DNA of 64,000 nt from Mesostigma viride (taxonomy: Eukaryota; Streptophyta; Mesostigmatophyceae; Mesostigmatales; Mesostigmataceae), in the NCBI GenBank assembly GCA_009746045.1, contig RPFO01000264.1:1242214-1306213 (forward strand), written 5' to 3'. The notes beneath the pieces were generated by a model, which saw only the letters and a program-made list of their open reading frames with translations, searched no databases and was not told where the DNA came from. The position numbers and the translations under genes are program-made. This document shows, in pieces, positions 42,749 through 53,044 of this stretch (within the stretch, counting starts at the first letter, position 1; the number at the start of each line of letters is the position of its first letter).

Positions 42749-43807
42749 CAGGGTCCTGTTCACCAGGGCCGCCTAGGTAACCCAGTACCCCTTGGGCAGG
42801 TCCAAGGGGTAGGTTGTGGCTTCCAGCAAGGGGGGTTGGTTGGAGTCTGTTTTCATACATCTGCGTGCCCTATGCCAATAAAATCTGTTTTGATTTTTTC
42901 AACACCATGGAATTTCGTTATGCACACCTTCATAGGTGGGCATGGGATGTATCTCACACTCTTTATCCATAGGGCGTATGCCTTGGTGGATTGGCCTTGA
43001 GCTCAGTGGCTCAGGTGCCCCCATTCAAGTGGAGGGTCAAAGCTCCCTTGACAGGTGGTTACCCAGGACCCCAGTTCACTGTGGATATCCTGGGCCACCT
43101 GGCCTCACTGTTCAGTGGCAGTAAAGGCATGGGTGCTGTCATGTTGTCTAGTACAACGTGCTCAGCACAGGTGCAGGATGAAATATTCCTGTCACCTGTC
43201 ACCAGGACTTCAGCCACCATGTGCAGGGCAGGGGTGGCTGGTCTCACACGTTGTGCAGGTGCAACGTGGCCAGGTCCAGGATGTCATAGTCCTGTCACCT
43301 GTCACTAGGACTTCAGCCCCCTCTGTGCAGGGCAGGGGTGGCTGGTCCTCACATGTTGTGCAGGTACAACATGGACAGTGCAGGGTGCAATAAACCTGTC
43401 CTGTCACTCCTCAGGTTGCAGGTAACCTGAGCTCAGTTGACCCAGCCTGGCTGGGTATTTTTCTCTGAGTGGGCGATGATGATGGAACAACATGGAACCT
43501 CTTAAACGGTTACCTTGGCATTTTTACAATGGCTCTCTTGGCTGGTGATGCACTCCCTGGATAGGCAGACAGGCATAGCTATCTCCCTTGTGAGCTCGCG
43601 AGGAGGAGGAACTCCCCGGGCATGTTGAGCTAAACGTGATGCCATCACAAGTATTGCACGAGTTCTGGGGCCCATCTTTTTCAGTCCAGATGTTGCAGTA
43701 TGGGTGTCAGTTGCTCAGCACCTCAGTCAGCTTGGAGTCAGTCTCCTAGCTGGGCAGGGTCAGGCTTGAAGTCGCTAGCCTTCAACCTGAAAGGAAAACA
43801 TAATGGG
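42749..43807 (+). other. E2 3' non-coding region
   Basis: AATAAA motifs lie near 42882 and 43391. Two diverged tandem copies of a roughly 100-bp unit with GTCACCTGTCAC and GCAGGGCAGGGGTGGCTGGT lie at about 43190-43385. A polypurine stretch (43790-43807) abuts the LTR. No convincing ORF. Confidence 0.6.
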
Positions 43808-44267
43808 AGTTAGATGAGATGCTTAGGCTGACACACGGATTTCCGGCCTGCGCGCCGCGTATTGCCTACCGCGGCTGAGCGGGACACCTCAGTACTGTAC
43901 GGCAGGGTGTACGGTACTGAGGTGTCATGTGGACTGATGTGCGGTTAGTGCCAGACTGTTCCTAGGTGCTAGCTCGACCCGCCAGGTCCGGTGTAGCCGG
44001 GCCTGACGGGCCGAGTCTTAGCTGGTGCTAGTGACGTGGTCGCATGGCATTGCAGTGTACAGTTGTCCACTGGCAGGTGCTGCAGTAGCACCGCCATAGG
44101 CATATAGGCGTAGCACTGGGGAGTGCCGCAGCACCCGAGTTTGCCCAGACGTTCCATTCTGAGCCCTCAAGCTTACACTACTCTCATTGTATTATTGCTA
44201 ATACAACCATCATTCCATTTCAGCTTTCGGCAGAACTTTGTCCTTCGACTTTAGACGCGTTCCAACT
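43808..44267 (+). repeat. E2 3' LTR
   Basis: 460 bp, paired with 35785-36242, ending TTCCAACT before the GTATC duplication. Confidence 0.88.
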
Positions 44268-44272
44268 GTATC

Positions 44273-44859
44273 TATTCTAGGCGTCCAGGAACACCGCCGC
44301 AAGGTGCCACTTGGCATGGTGAGCACTGATCGCTTGGCGGGTGGCTGGCGGTTCTACTTCGCTGGCAGCGGTACGCCTGGCCAAGGTGGTGTTGGTCTTT
44401 TGTGTTCGCCGCTGGCAGTTGCTAGCCTCAGCACGCTTAAGTTTCTAACCCCACGCTTTATGGTAGCACATTTCACCTCCGTCGAGGGGCGGTCTAAACA
44501 CCACCTCACGGTGGGGGTGGGCTACGCACCCCATAATAGTGGTCTACCTGAGTCGGCCCGTGAGGAGTTCTTCGAATCCTTGCATAACCTTGAGGGGGTC
44601 ACTCCGGCCCGCCACTTTTTGGTTATGCTGCTCGACGCCAATGCCACGCTCCCCGTGGGCACTGCTGGCAGCCGCTTTGCGCCTGCTGACACTACTGCTA
44701 ACGACAACACTCCCCTGTTTTCTGCCTTTTTGCGGGATAGCGGGATGGTTGCTGTCAACTGCCACTTCCAACGTCCCTCACAGGACTTGGTCACTTTTCG
44801 TGGCCCTAACGGCCGTCAGGCCTGTTTGGACTACGTGGTGGTACTGTACGGCAGTCCAG
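44273..44859 (+). pseudogene. LINE L ORF2, middle part: AP endonuclease core
   Basis: Resumes the frame after E2. It has ILGVQEHRR (catalytic Glu), GGWRFYFAGSG, QGGVGLLCSP, VMLLDANATLP (Asp-x-Asn), DLVTFRGPNGRQ and ACLDYVVV. These are the ordered motifs of LINE AP endonucleases that nick the target. The frame is cut at 44859 by G2. The closing Ser-Asp-His motif is not seen here. Confidence 0.85.
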
Positions 44860-45417
44860 TGTTACGTCCTAAACTTCTACCACCACCTCTACCTCTACCC
44901 GGCCTAACCCAACCTACATTAGTCAGGCCACCTCTACTCAATCCCCTAGCGAAAGACGAACGAGACGGAGCTGATCTCAATGCATTCACGTATGTATTAC
45001 TGTAATACGCCATAAGCCATTTACACGAACCCGTTTACTCCAGGAATAGAGGAAGGAAACACACTACACTGCTGTGACCCAAGCCTATATGTGTTAATTC
45101 ATTTAACACACGCCGAGTGCCAACACGAGGGGTAGAACGTGCATAAATGATCACCAACGGTCCAGCATGCTCGGGCCGACCTGGCCCTCGCCTACAATAT
45201 TTGCACAGATGCACGCTGGTCCACTACATTCTACCCAAAGGATAAGAACCACTAGTAAAGTACGCGGCGCGACGCCCAAGGGCATCCAATGCACCACAGT
45301 ACTGTCACGAGGACAACAGTGTCCCAGTACAAACTACATACACGTAACCTATGAACGACCGAGGCAAAGGACCTAATTTACGTCCGTAACTACAACGAAT
45401 TGTTAGGCGACGTAACA
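44860..45417 (-). repeat. G2 3' LTR
   Basis: 558 bp, pairing with 61224-61779. The polypurine tract at about 45418-45430 adjoins on the internal side. Confidence 0.9.
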
Positions 45418-45782
45418 CCTCCCCCCCCACAAAGGTAGGGAGCCCTCTCCCTACGCACAGGGAGGAAACCAAGGGGTAGGAAGATCATAATGCACCCAGC
45501 ACACACCAACACAATCGACAGGCCATCCAAGATACAAAGCACCAACATGTTAACTCGGTTCCACCCCGAGTGGTGTAGGGTTAACCAGCACCAAGCCTGG
45601 TGGGAGGATCCCCTAACTGCCTGGCACAGAGGCCTTGCCAGGAGGGACGGCACTGGGCAGGACACACAGAGTAAACAAATCAGTACCAAGGACGAAGAAC
45701 GACCAATCAACTGGCCAGAATATGAGAGCGACTCTATATACCGGAGGGACAACACCCTCAGGTCGGGCCTAAGGCCCTCTAT

Positions 45783-47548
45783 CTAGTTGCCATCAGTCTG
45801 GTAAGTGCCACGCGAGGCCAGCAGAACATCCAGATACGCATGGTAGTGGGCCACGTCATCGGCATTATCATGCCTATCTACGGTGAGGAAAACATCGGCC
45901 CACACGCCATCAGGAAAAAGGCCCAGAAAGGCCCAGTAATACCTATGCTGCGTAAGAACGACCTGGCCACGGGCCCAGTCCAGGAAGCCACAGGCAAAGA
46001 GGCGTAGGAAGGGCTCTACCGCGATCAAACAGAGAGCCCGAAGGAGTAGGCGATGGTACCGGATCCGAGGACGCAAACCCGTCGGGAAGAACAGATCTAT
46101 CAGAGGCTCCACGTTAGCCGGCCACAACCGGATGTGCCGAACCTCACGTGAGCGCCACCGACGAGCGCACTGTCGCGACCCGAACGTCTCTAGGTAGTCG
46201 CTAGCCCGTGGGGGAGGATGGCCACGGGAGTCCAGGCCCTGGCCCGGGAGGGGCGCTGGACGACGGGCATCCCACTCCAGGAGGGGCTGCAGGAGAACCG
46301 CGCCGTACGTAGCACCCGGCACCGCAGGAAACTCTACCGTAAGGGCATCTGAGGCCATAATGCCCAGAGGTGGAGGGTAAGCCCACTGGAAACCACCGTA
46401 GGTGTCCAAGTCATTGTGACGCCTAGCCCAGCGATACAGGACTCGCCGAACCAGGATCTCGCCCTGGAACACAGGATCAGCTAGAATAACCATATCGAAC
46501 GGAGGCCGATCAGTATCAATGGGTAGGCCACGGTCCCGCGGCGCCCGACACACCTGGGAGAACCCGTAGGACATGGGCGAAATGGCCAGCTCGGCAGAGA
46601 CGCGCGGCAGGTCACACTGTCGGCAGGCGATCGCAGACATACCGTACCCAGGAACGGGCGTATCGCGCGACTCCGGCGTCGCATGTACCACAGAAGGGGC
46701 TCGGTCCCGGTCGCCCTGGGACAACTCCCGGAGGGAGTCAGAAGCGCGGATGGCGCGATGATCAAGGCCGCTGGCCCGAACAACCGCAGCCAAAGACCGC
46801 GGGGCCGAAGGGGCCGGAACTGAAACAGGGGTAGGAACCTGCACAGGCGCAGACGGCGCCGGTGCCACAGGAGGCCGCGATGGACCCGCTGCCGAAGGAG
46901 GCCGCGACGGACCCGCCACCGCAGCTGGCGCTCCGGTCTCCGGTGGAGGCGCACCCTCAGGCCACATGTTGAAAATAGGGCCCGTAGGGACAGGCACGTT
47001 AGCATAAGACTGGTTACCATCCAGCCGCTCCAGTCTGGCACTGGAACCCTCTGCGGGGGACCACCCTCCCAGAGCCTGGGAAGCCCGCTCGTATCGCCAA
47101 AGAAGCCCCGCGATGGCTGCGACGGAGCTTGTGGAGGCTCGGAAACAGCGACGGCGGGCGCGACCGCTGGGGCAGAAGACTCGGGCGAAGGCGCAGGTAC
47201 GGCGGTCACAGGCGCGGAGGCAGCCGGAGGCGTAGGAGCCGCAACAGCAGACGAAACCACAGCGACCGAGGGCTCGCACTGGGACGCAGGCGAAGCCGTA
47301 GTCGCCGAGACAACAGGAGGGGTAGGTGGCACGGCAGCAACAGACGCCCCACCTGGCGCGGCTGGAGCATGCGACTGGGACGCCATGAAGGCCCCGAATG
47401 CCGAGGCCAGGGACTGGATCTGGGCCTGCATTGCAGACACAGTAGCCGCAAGATGGTCAGGCTCGCGATCCAAACCCGGAGGGGTAGGCTCCACCGACAC
47501 GCGCTGGGTCGACCGTGGTGAAGACGGGACAGGGGAAGGAGCCGACAC
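45783..47548 (-). pseudogene. G2 accessory ORF X2
   Basis: It starts at 47548 (MSAPSPVPSSPRSTQRV). N-terminal helix AMQAQIQSLASAFGAFMA, then a Pro/Ala/Val-rich linker, then the conserved C-terminal region ending ASRGTYQTDGN. Compared with G1, an extra two bases near 47025 (AGCGGCTGGATGG against AGCTTGGACGG) shift the frame, so this copy is broken. Undisturbed, it would be close to 590 residues. No known domain is recognised. It lies between X1 and the 3' LTR. Confidence 0.78.
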
Positions 47549-47581
47549 GGAGGAGGAGGACGCTGCAACGGAGGCCGAATA

Positions 47582-48109
47582 CTACGGCGTATACTGCGCC
47601 TCTACAGGTGCATCCAAAGGAGAAGGATCGCCATGTGCTAACATCCCCGCCGATTGATCTGCAATCTCCATAAATTGAACCGCCCGTAGGAGGTCACAGG
47701 GGTGTTCATCTACCTCAGCCTCGCCCTCGACTGGAAGCCAAGGGAAAACCTCCCGAAGGCAGGAGCGTCCCACAGGGGTAGACAGGTAGGAGAAAACCCT
47801 AGGGCACTGAAGAATGGCGTCTATTTGCCCCAAGGCAGGGCAGCGGGAACCACACTCCAACAGGCAGTGCCCAGCGTCGTCAAACCCATGAACAACCAGC
47901 TGCTGCGGTTCATTGGGGTCTGGACCGAACCAAGAGACCCCAAAGAGGGCGGCCCGGACCAAGGTCGCATGATGAGCCTGAAGGGCAGGTTGAACTGGGC
48001 CACCCGGATGACTGGAACGGGAAACCCACCGGCCCGGAAGGGCCTCATAGTAGAACTCTGGATCAGGGGTAGGCGGCAAGGTCTCCGTCGGAGGGGTAGG
48101 TTCCGCCAT
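47582..48109 (-). CDS. G2 accessory ORF X1
   Basis: 175 codons from 48109 (MAEPTPPTETLPPTPDPEF) to 47582. It begins 76 bases after the chromodomain stop and ends 33 bases before X2. A proline-rich start is followed by a compact region with LVRAALFGVSWFGPD, VHGFDDAGHCLLECG, VFSYLSTPVGRSCLREVF and LLRAVQFMEIADQSAG. The frame is also open upstream to 48235, overlapping the chromodomain ORF, so a frameshift link is possible. I recognise no family and see no membrane segment. Confidence 0.65.
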   Translation of the reverse strand: MAEPTPPTETLPPTPDPEFYYEALPGRWVSRSSHPGGPVQPALQAHHATLVRAALFGVSWFGPDPNEPQQLVVHGFDDAGHCLLECGSRCPALGQIDAILQCPRVFSYLSTPVGRSCLREVFPWLPVEGEAEVDEHPCDLLRAVQFMEIADQSAGMLAHGDPSPLDAPVEAQYTP

Positions 48110-48185
48110 GATGGCTGCGGAGGGGAGGGGACAACCAACCACCCGTCGACAGCAGGCGTAATATAAGGGAGGGGCAGGTCGACCG

Positions 48186-48837
48186 CTAGAGCTGATGCAG
48201 GGTTTTGTAGTCCTGCAACAAGCGGCTACAACCATCTAACTCACTCTCTGTGTACCATACTTTATCTACCTCGCTACGAGCATACATCCACTTCACCTTA
48301 TACTGGCGTTGAGTACCGCGGCCCTTTTTAATATCCCTATGGGCCACGATACTCTCTACCTCGTCTTCTACCTCACCAGTATCAGGGTTATGCTCTAAAG
48401 GGGCAGGGGCTAATTCTCTACCAGCGAACGTGCTTTGGTGATAAAGCTTCAGCTGGCTCCTATGGAAGGTGCGTGAATGGGTCTGCCAAGAGGTAGGGAT
48501 ATCTATCTCATACAAGAAATTTCCTACTCTAGACAACACACGGAAGGGTCCTAAGAAGGCGGGCCTAAGTTTCACTTTAAGTTCAGCTTCGAACTTGTGA
48601 GCAAATCGGCCAACACGGGGGCCTTCTACTAAGACTAAATCTCCTATATCTATCTCAGGTGCTCTTCTATCTAAGGAGGCACGCAACCTAGCAAGGTACT
48701 TGGCCTGAGCCCTCTGGTACCCTGAAATAGCGTGGTCATGTGCATTTTTCATTTTATCTAATAAGGCCTGCACACCTTCTACGGTATCCCGGGACACATC
48801 GTCCCTGTCCCTTAAAGGACTAGCTAAGAGAGAGGAG
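48186..48837 (-). CDS. G2 integrase C-terminal domain and chromodomain
   Basis: The frame continues integrase after the palindromic insert. It has a GPY/F-type module (IGDLVLVEGPRVGRF and LRPAFLGPFRVLSRVG) and then a chromodomain: VESIVAHRDIKKGRG, QYKVKWMYAR, WYTESEL. Chromodomains of this group direct integration to modified histones. The ORF ends at 48186. Confidence 0.85.
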
Positions 48838-48992
48838 TTATAAACATCGATTCCTGCGGAATCGATACTCTAAGCGCTTAGTATCGGCCTTAGCCTTGCC
48901 GGCGCAAGCAAAAGTTTTAGTTATAAACATCGATTCCTGCGGAATCGATACTAAGCGCTTAGTATCGATTCCGCAGGAATCGATGTTTATAA
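48838..48992. mobile_element. Palindromic mini-element in G2 integrase
   Basis: A 143-bp insert (48844-48986) is flanked by TTATAA on both sides (48838-48843 and 48987-48992). Its right part, 48918-48995, is a perfect palindrome of 78 bp with centre AAGC/GCTT. The left part repeats the same half-site (ACATCGATTCCTGCGGAAT). The 149-bp addition shifts the pol frame. No coding capacity. Confidence 0.8.
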
Positions 48993-48995
48993 CTA

Positions 48996-50132
48996 GAGGT
49001 AGGGGTAAGAGGCTGTCTACCTGTATCTAGGAAGAAAGGCGTATAGCCATGCGCAGCCTGAGGGCAATTGTTAAGGGAGAACTCTACCAGGCATAGATAA
49101 TCCTCCCAATCACTCCCAGAACCGTTCACATAGTGCCTCAGCGCTTCTTCCACTACCCTATTAAGACGTTCTACTAGATGAGAGGAGGAGGAGTGGTAGG
49201 CAGTACCGAACGTAACCTTGGTACCGATAGCAGCGAAAAACTGCTGCCAAAAGTCAGAGGTAAATAGCTTATCTTTATCAGAAATAAACTGCCTACTCAA
49301 AGCATGATATCTATAAACGTTATTAAGGTATAGGCGTGCGCAATCGCGTGCGGTGAGTTCTAAAGGACACGGCACGAGATGACACATACGAGTAAAACGA
49401 TCTACAAAAACAAGGATCTGGGCGTTACCTCTATCATTCTTCCTAAAAGGTCCTACAAAATCCATCATAATGGAGTCCCACGGCATGATGGGATCAGGTA
49501 GGGTCCTAGGTTCTGCTATCTGTCCTATATTGTTGGGTTTCATCTCCTGACACGATTGGCAGGTCCTAACATACTCATCTATATCTTTTAAAAGGGAAGG
49601 CCAGTAGTAAGAGCGAGCTACTAGGTCCCGTACCCGTTTACCACCCTGGTGAGCAGCTAAGTCATGCAACTCAAAGAGCAGGGAGGAGCGACAGATAGGA
49701 GGGACATACAGGCGCCATTGAGGGGGAGAATCTGTTATCTGCACATATAAAAACCCACCTACAAATTTACAGGGGTGTTTGCCTAACTGTTGGGGATGGG
49801 AGGCAATGGCAGCTAAAGCTTCCGGCTCAGTGGCCGTAAATCTACTAATAAGGCGTTCAAGATCAGAGGTAGGCATCGCTACGGAGGTGTCCAGAACAGG
49901 ACAGTCTCCTACCGCCTTGCCAAAGAGAAGGGGAGGTCCTAGAGGGACTATGTTATCATAAGACTTTCCTGACCTAGTCGCTGTATGGCTAAGCGGTATA
50001 GAAATTTTATTTTTATCCTCCCCCCCCACAGAGACCACAGGAAGGGCCTCACACGGGAGAGAGAGTCCTACGTGAGAAAGGAGATCAGGCATGCGAACAG
50101 CTGTATGAAAGAGATAGGCATAAGATTCATCA
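48996..50132 (-). CDS. G2 integrase (HHCC and DDE core)
   Basis: The frame is usable from about 50131 (DDESYAYLFHTAV). The zinc domain has His residues in LHDLAAHQGG and CQSCQEMK. The catalytic core has Asp in IMMDFVGPF, Asp in FISDKDKLF, and Glu in SHLVERLNR. The residue pattern before the Glu (YHSSSSHLVE) departs from the usual YHPQTDGQTE. A one-base change at about 50131 separates it from RNase H, and the palindromic insert cuts its end. Confidence 0.85.
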
Positions 50133-52234
50133 TCAGGTTACTAGTTCACCATAAGGGATTACACCAATAGTAGTAGGAACTAGAGTAGTATTGAGAACAT
50201 CCAAGTCCTCGAAAAAGGAGTAATCTGCGCGACGGGAGAGTGCATCAGGTACTATGTTATCTACACCTTTAACATACTGAAGTTTAAAAGGGGAAAACTG
50301 TGCTAAAAACTCCATCCAGCGCGCTTGACGAGGGGTAAGGTTGGGTTGGGAGAGCAGATGGGTAAGGGGACGGTGGTCCGTTTGTATAACTAATCTATAC
50401 GGATCTATCTCACAGGGTTCATTCAGGCAAACATCAAATTGGGCACCTTTAAGAAAGTGCTGCCACGCGTGGCAACAATACACCACAGCTAAGAGTTCCT
50501 GCTGGTGTACAGGATAGTTACGCTCCGCAGGGAGCATTGTCCTAGAGATATACTCAATTGGCTGTAAGCCCTGACCCTGATCCTGGAGAAGGACGCCCCC
50601 TATTGCTACCTTACTAGCGTCTGTAGCTACCACAAAGGGTTTGGTAGTATCGGGTAGGATGAGTACGGGAGGAGAGAGGAGTAGGGATTTTAAACACTGA
50701 AAAGCAGACTGACACTCACTACTCCAGATGAAGGGGATATCTTTGTTTAATAAATGATTGATAGGGGCTGCTATAGTTGCGAAACGAGGGATAAAACGCC
50801 TATAGTAAGAGGCAATCCCTAGGAAACTACGTACACTTTTAACGTCGGTAGGGGTAGGCCATTCCTGGATTGACTTAGTTTTATCCGAGTCAGTAGCGAC
50901 ACCGGCATCTGACAAAACATGTCCTAAAAATGGTACACTCCTACCAGAACGAACTTTAGCACTGCGAGCCCACAAGGAATTTTCAGACATTATTTCTAAG
51001 ACTTTCTTTAAATCACGTAGGTGCGTTTCAAAATCAGGGGAGTAAATAAGGATGTCATCTAAGTAAGCCTGAGCACAAGAACGATCGTGCTCAGCTAAAG
51101 AAACAGAGGAGAAGGAAGGATCCTTTAAATCAGAGGACACTTGGGGAAGGTGAGAATTACCCATAACAGGTCTAAGCACTTCATTCATCAACATTTGAAA
51201 AGAGGCAGGAGAATTACAGAGTCCCATAGCCGCTACTCTAAACTGATAATGACCAAAAGGGGTAGCAAAGGCGGTTTTATGGCAATCCTCGGGCGCTATA
51301 CGCAGTTGCCAAAAACCATCTGCACAATCCAGTACTGTGAAACACGTAGAACCTTTAACCTTATTAAATATATCATCAATACGAGGTAGAGGGTATTTAG
51401 ACTTCACAGTAATATCATTTAACTTCCTATAATCAGTAACTAAGCGAAACTTGCCATTTGGCTTAGGGACTAACAGGACACCAGCTGAGTAGGGGGAGTT
51501 ACTAGGCTCTATCAATCCTGCTTCTAATAGTGACACTAAAATCTGTTTTAGTTCCTTTAACTCGGTAGGGCCCATTCTATACATCGGAGAGTGCGTAGGA
51601 ACTGCACCGTCCTTAATAACTACACGGTGTAAAACAGAACGAGGAGGAGGATAAGAAGGAGTCTTTTCTTCAAAAACTTTGGAGGAATCTATCACAGCCA
51701 TGTATCTTACTATTTCGTTTTCAGTAAATCCCACCCCTATTGTATCCACTGTGTTCACATCTATATCCACACTATTATTAGAGATAGGTATCTCCTGTAC
51801 TTCTAACTGAAGGAACATACATAATAAATATCCATATTCCATATTTTCAGATCGCAATTCATCATTGGACATTAATACTTCAGGTATAGGTCTTACGGGA
51901 GGATCAACAGGTGTAGGAGGAGTAATATCTACCAAGGATAAATTTTCTACTCTATAATGACGTTCCGGTACCCAGTAAGAGCTATCTGGAAACCAAATGA
52001 CCATGGTATCATAATTAATAGTAATCTTACTATCCTGGTGCCAATCTAATCCTAATAATACATCAGCGGTAGTGATAGGGCCTATAGTGGCCGTCAGGTT
52101 AACAGTACTTACGTCCTTGTATGACCAGGGGAAGGGACACCGTACCCGGGGAATGACTGGTGCGACCGTCAGCATAATGGACAGTGACAGGTTTGGTGTG
52201 AGGGATAGGGACTAGTCCTAAACGCCTAACTAGG
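50133..52234 (-). CDS. G2 protease end, reverse transcriptase and RNase H
   Basis: The first bases continue the protease after C2 (LVRRLGLVPIPH, then, after a frameshift near 52105, ADVLLGLDWHQ). RT: LLEAGLIEPSNSPYSAGVLLVPK, FRLVTDYRKLN, FTVLDCADGFWQL, AQAYLDDILIYS with the DD pair. RNase H: FVVATDASKVAIGGVL, HQQELLAVVYC, VIQTDHRPL. This is standard gypsy order. The frame ends at 50133 with ELVT. Confidence 0.9.
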
Positions 52235-52239
52235 GCCTC

Positions 52240-53016
52240 TGTTGGAAAGGTAGAGGAAACTAATGGGTTTTACACAATGCCTTGTGCTTGGCCTTGTTAC
52301 CCTTGCACCTTGCAGGTGATGAAAGACTGAGCTTGAAGACAATGGAAGAGAGACCAGAAAAAAAGTTTTATTTCTTAGGCTGAGAGGTTAGGAAAAGAGG
52401 TACCTGGCCTTAGGAGCCAGTTTCTTTTTATACCTTTCTAGCTAGGAAGGATGACATCAGATGCTGATGTCATCATAGAAGCTTGTAGAAACATCTAAGC
52501 ATATTCCCAGCATATTCTCAGTATATTCCAGGAATATTCCTGGTATATTCCTAGAACATTCCAAGGTCATTCTAGAAAGGTTCTAATGAGCTGGCATGAC
52601 AGTTGATTGCCAAATGTCCTCTGAACAATGTGCCACATCTAATGCTTAATAAAGTGACACATGGTTTCTACTTGGAATGACAAGTGTAATCCAATGAGTC
52701 TATCCACTTGTCAGTCAATGGAATGCAACACTTGTCACTATGAGCTTCCAACACATGTCAGCTCATGGAATGGACACTTGTCTACCAAAGAAGTACACCA
52801 CTTGTCAAGCATGGAAGTGATGCTACTAGACCAACTCAGGTACAAGAGATCTATGGCCAAATATAGGACTATGGCACATGAACATTGATCAGCTCATTGA
52901 GAGCAATTCATCTAACTTATCAATCTATCAAATTCTCAGCCCTTGTGAAGTAAAACAAAGAAGAAGAAAGTCAGGCTGGAATATAGTGTGGGCAGGTGGG
53001 TATATGATCCCCAACA
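52240..53016 (-). repeat. C2 3' LTR
   Basis: 777 bp. On the minus strand it has a TATAAAAAG box near 52432, AATAAA near 52366, and a cluster of ATATTCC/GAAnnTTC motifs at 52500-52580. Confidence 0.92.
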
Positions 53017-53044
53017 CCCCCCTTAGCCAGCTGAACACAAAGGA

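Larger units (their letters stand above)
35785..44267 (+). mobile_element. E2: LTR retrotransposon with order gag-INT-PR-RT-RH, AGTT...AACT ends
   Basis: LTRs 35785-36242 and 43808-44267 begin AGTTAGATGAG and end GTTCCAACT. The target duplication GTATC (35780-35784 and 44268-44272) lies in the LINE L endonuclease. TGGACTGAAAAGCC directly after the left LTR is a likely primer-binding site, and AAAGGAAAACATAATGGG before the right LTR is a purine-rich tract, which fixes the plus orientation. The gene order, D-D-x29-E integrase, glycine-less protease motif and HGDD box match E1. Several frameshifts show that it is inactive. The LTRs differ at roughly 3% of positions by eye. Confidence 0.9.

Noticed and set aside
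45783-48235. X1/X2 as an env gene
   Set aside because: No signal peptide, membrane anchor or cleavage site could be seen.
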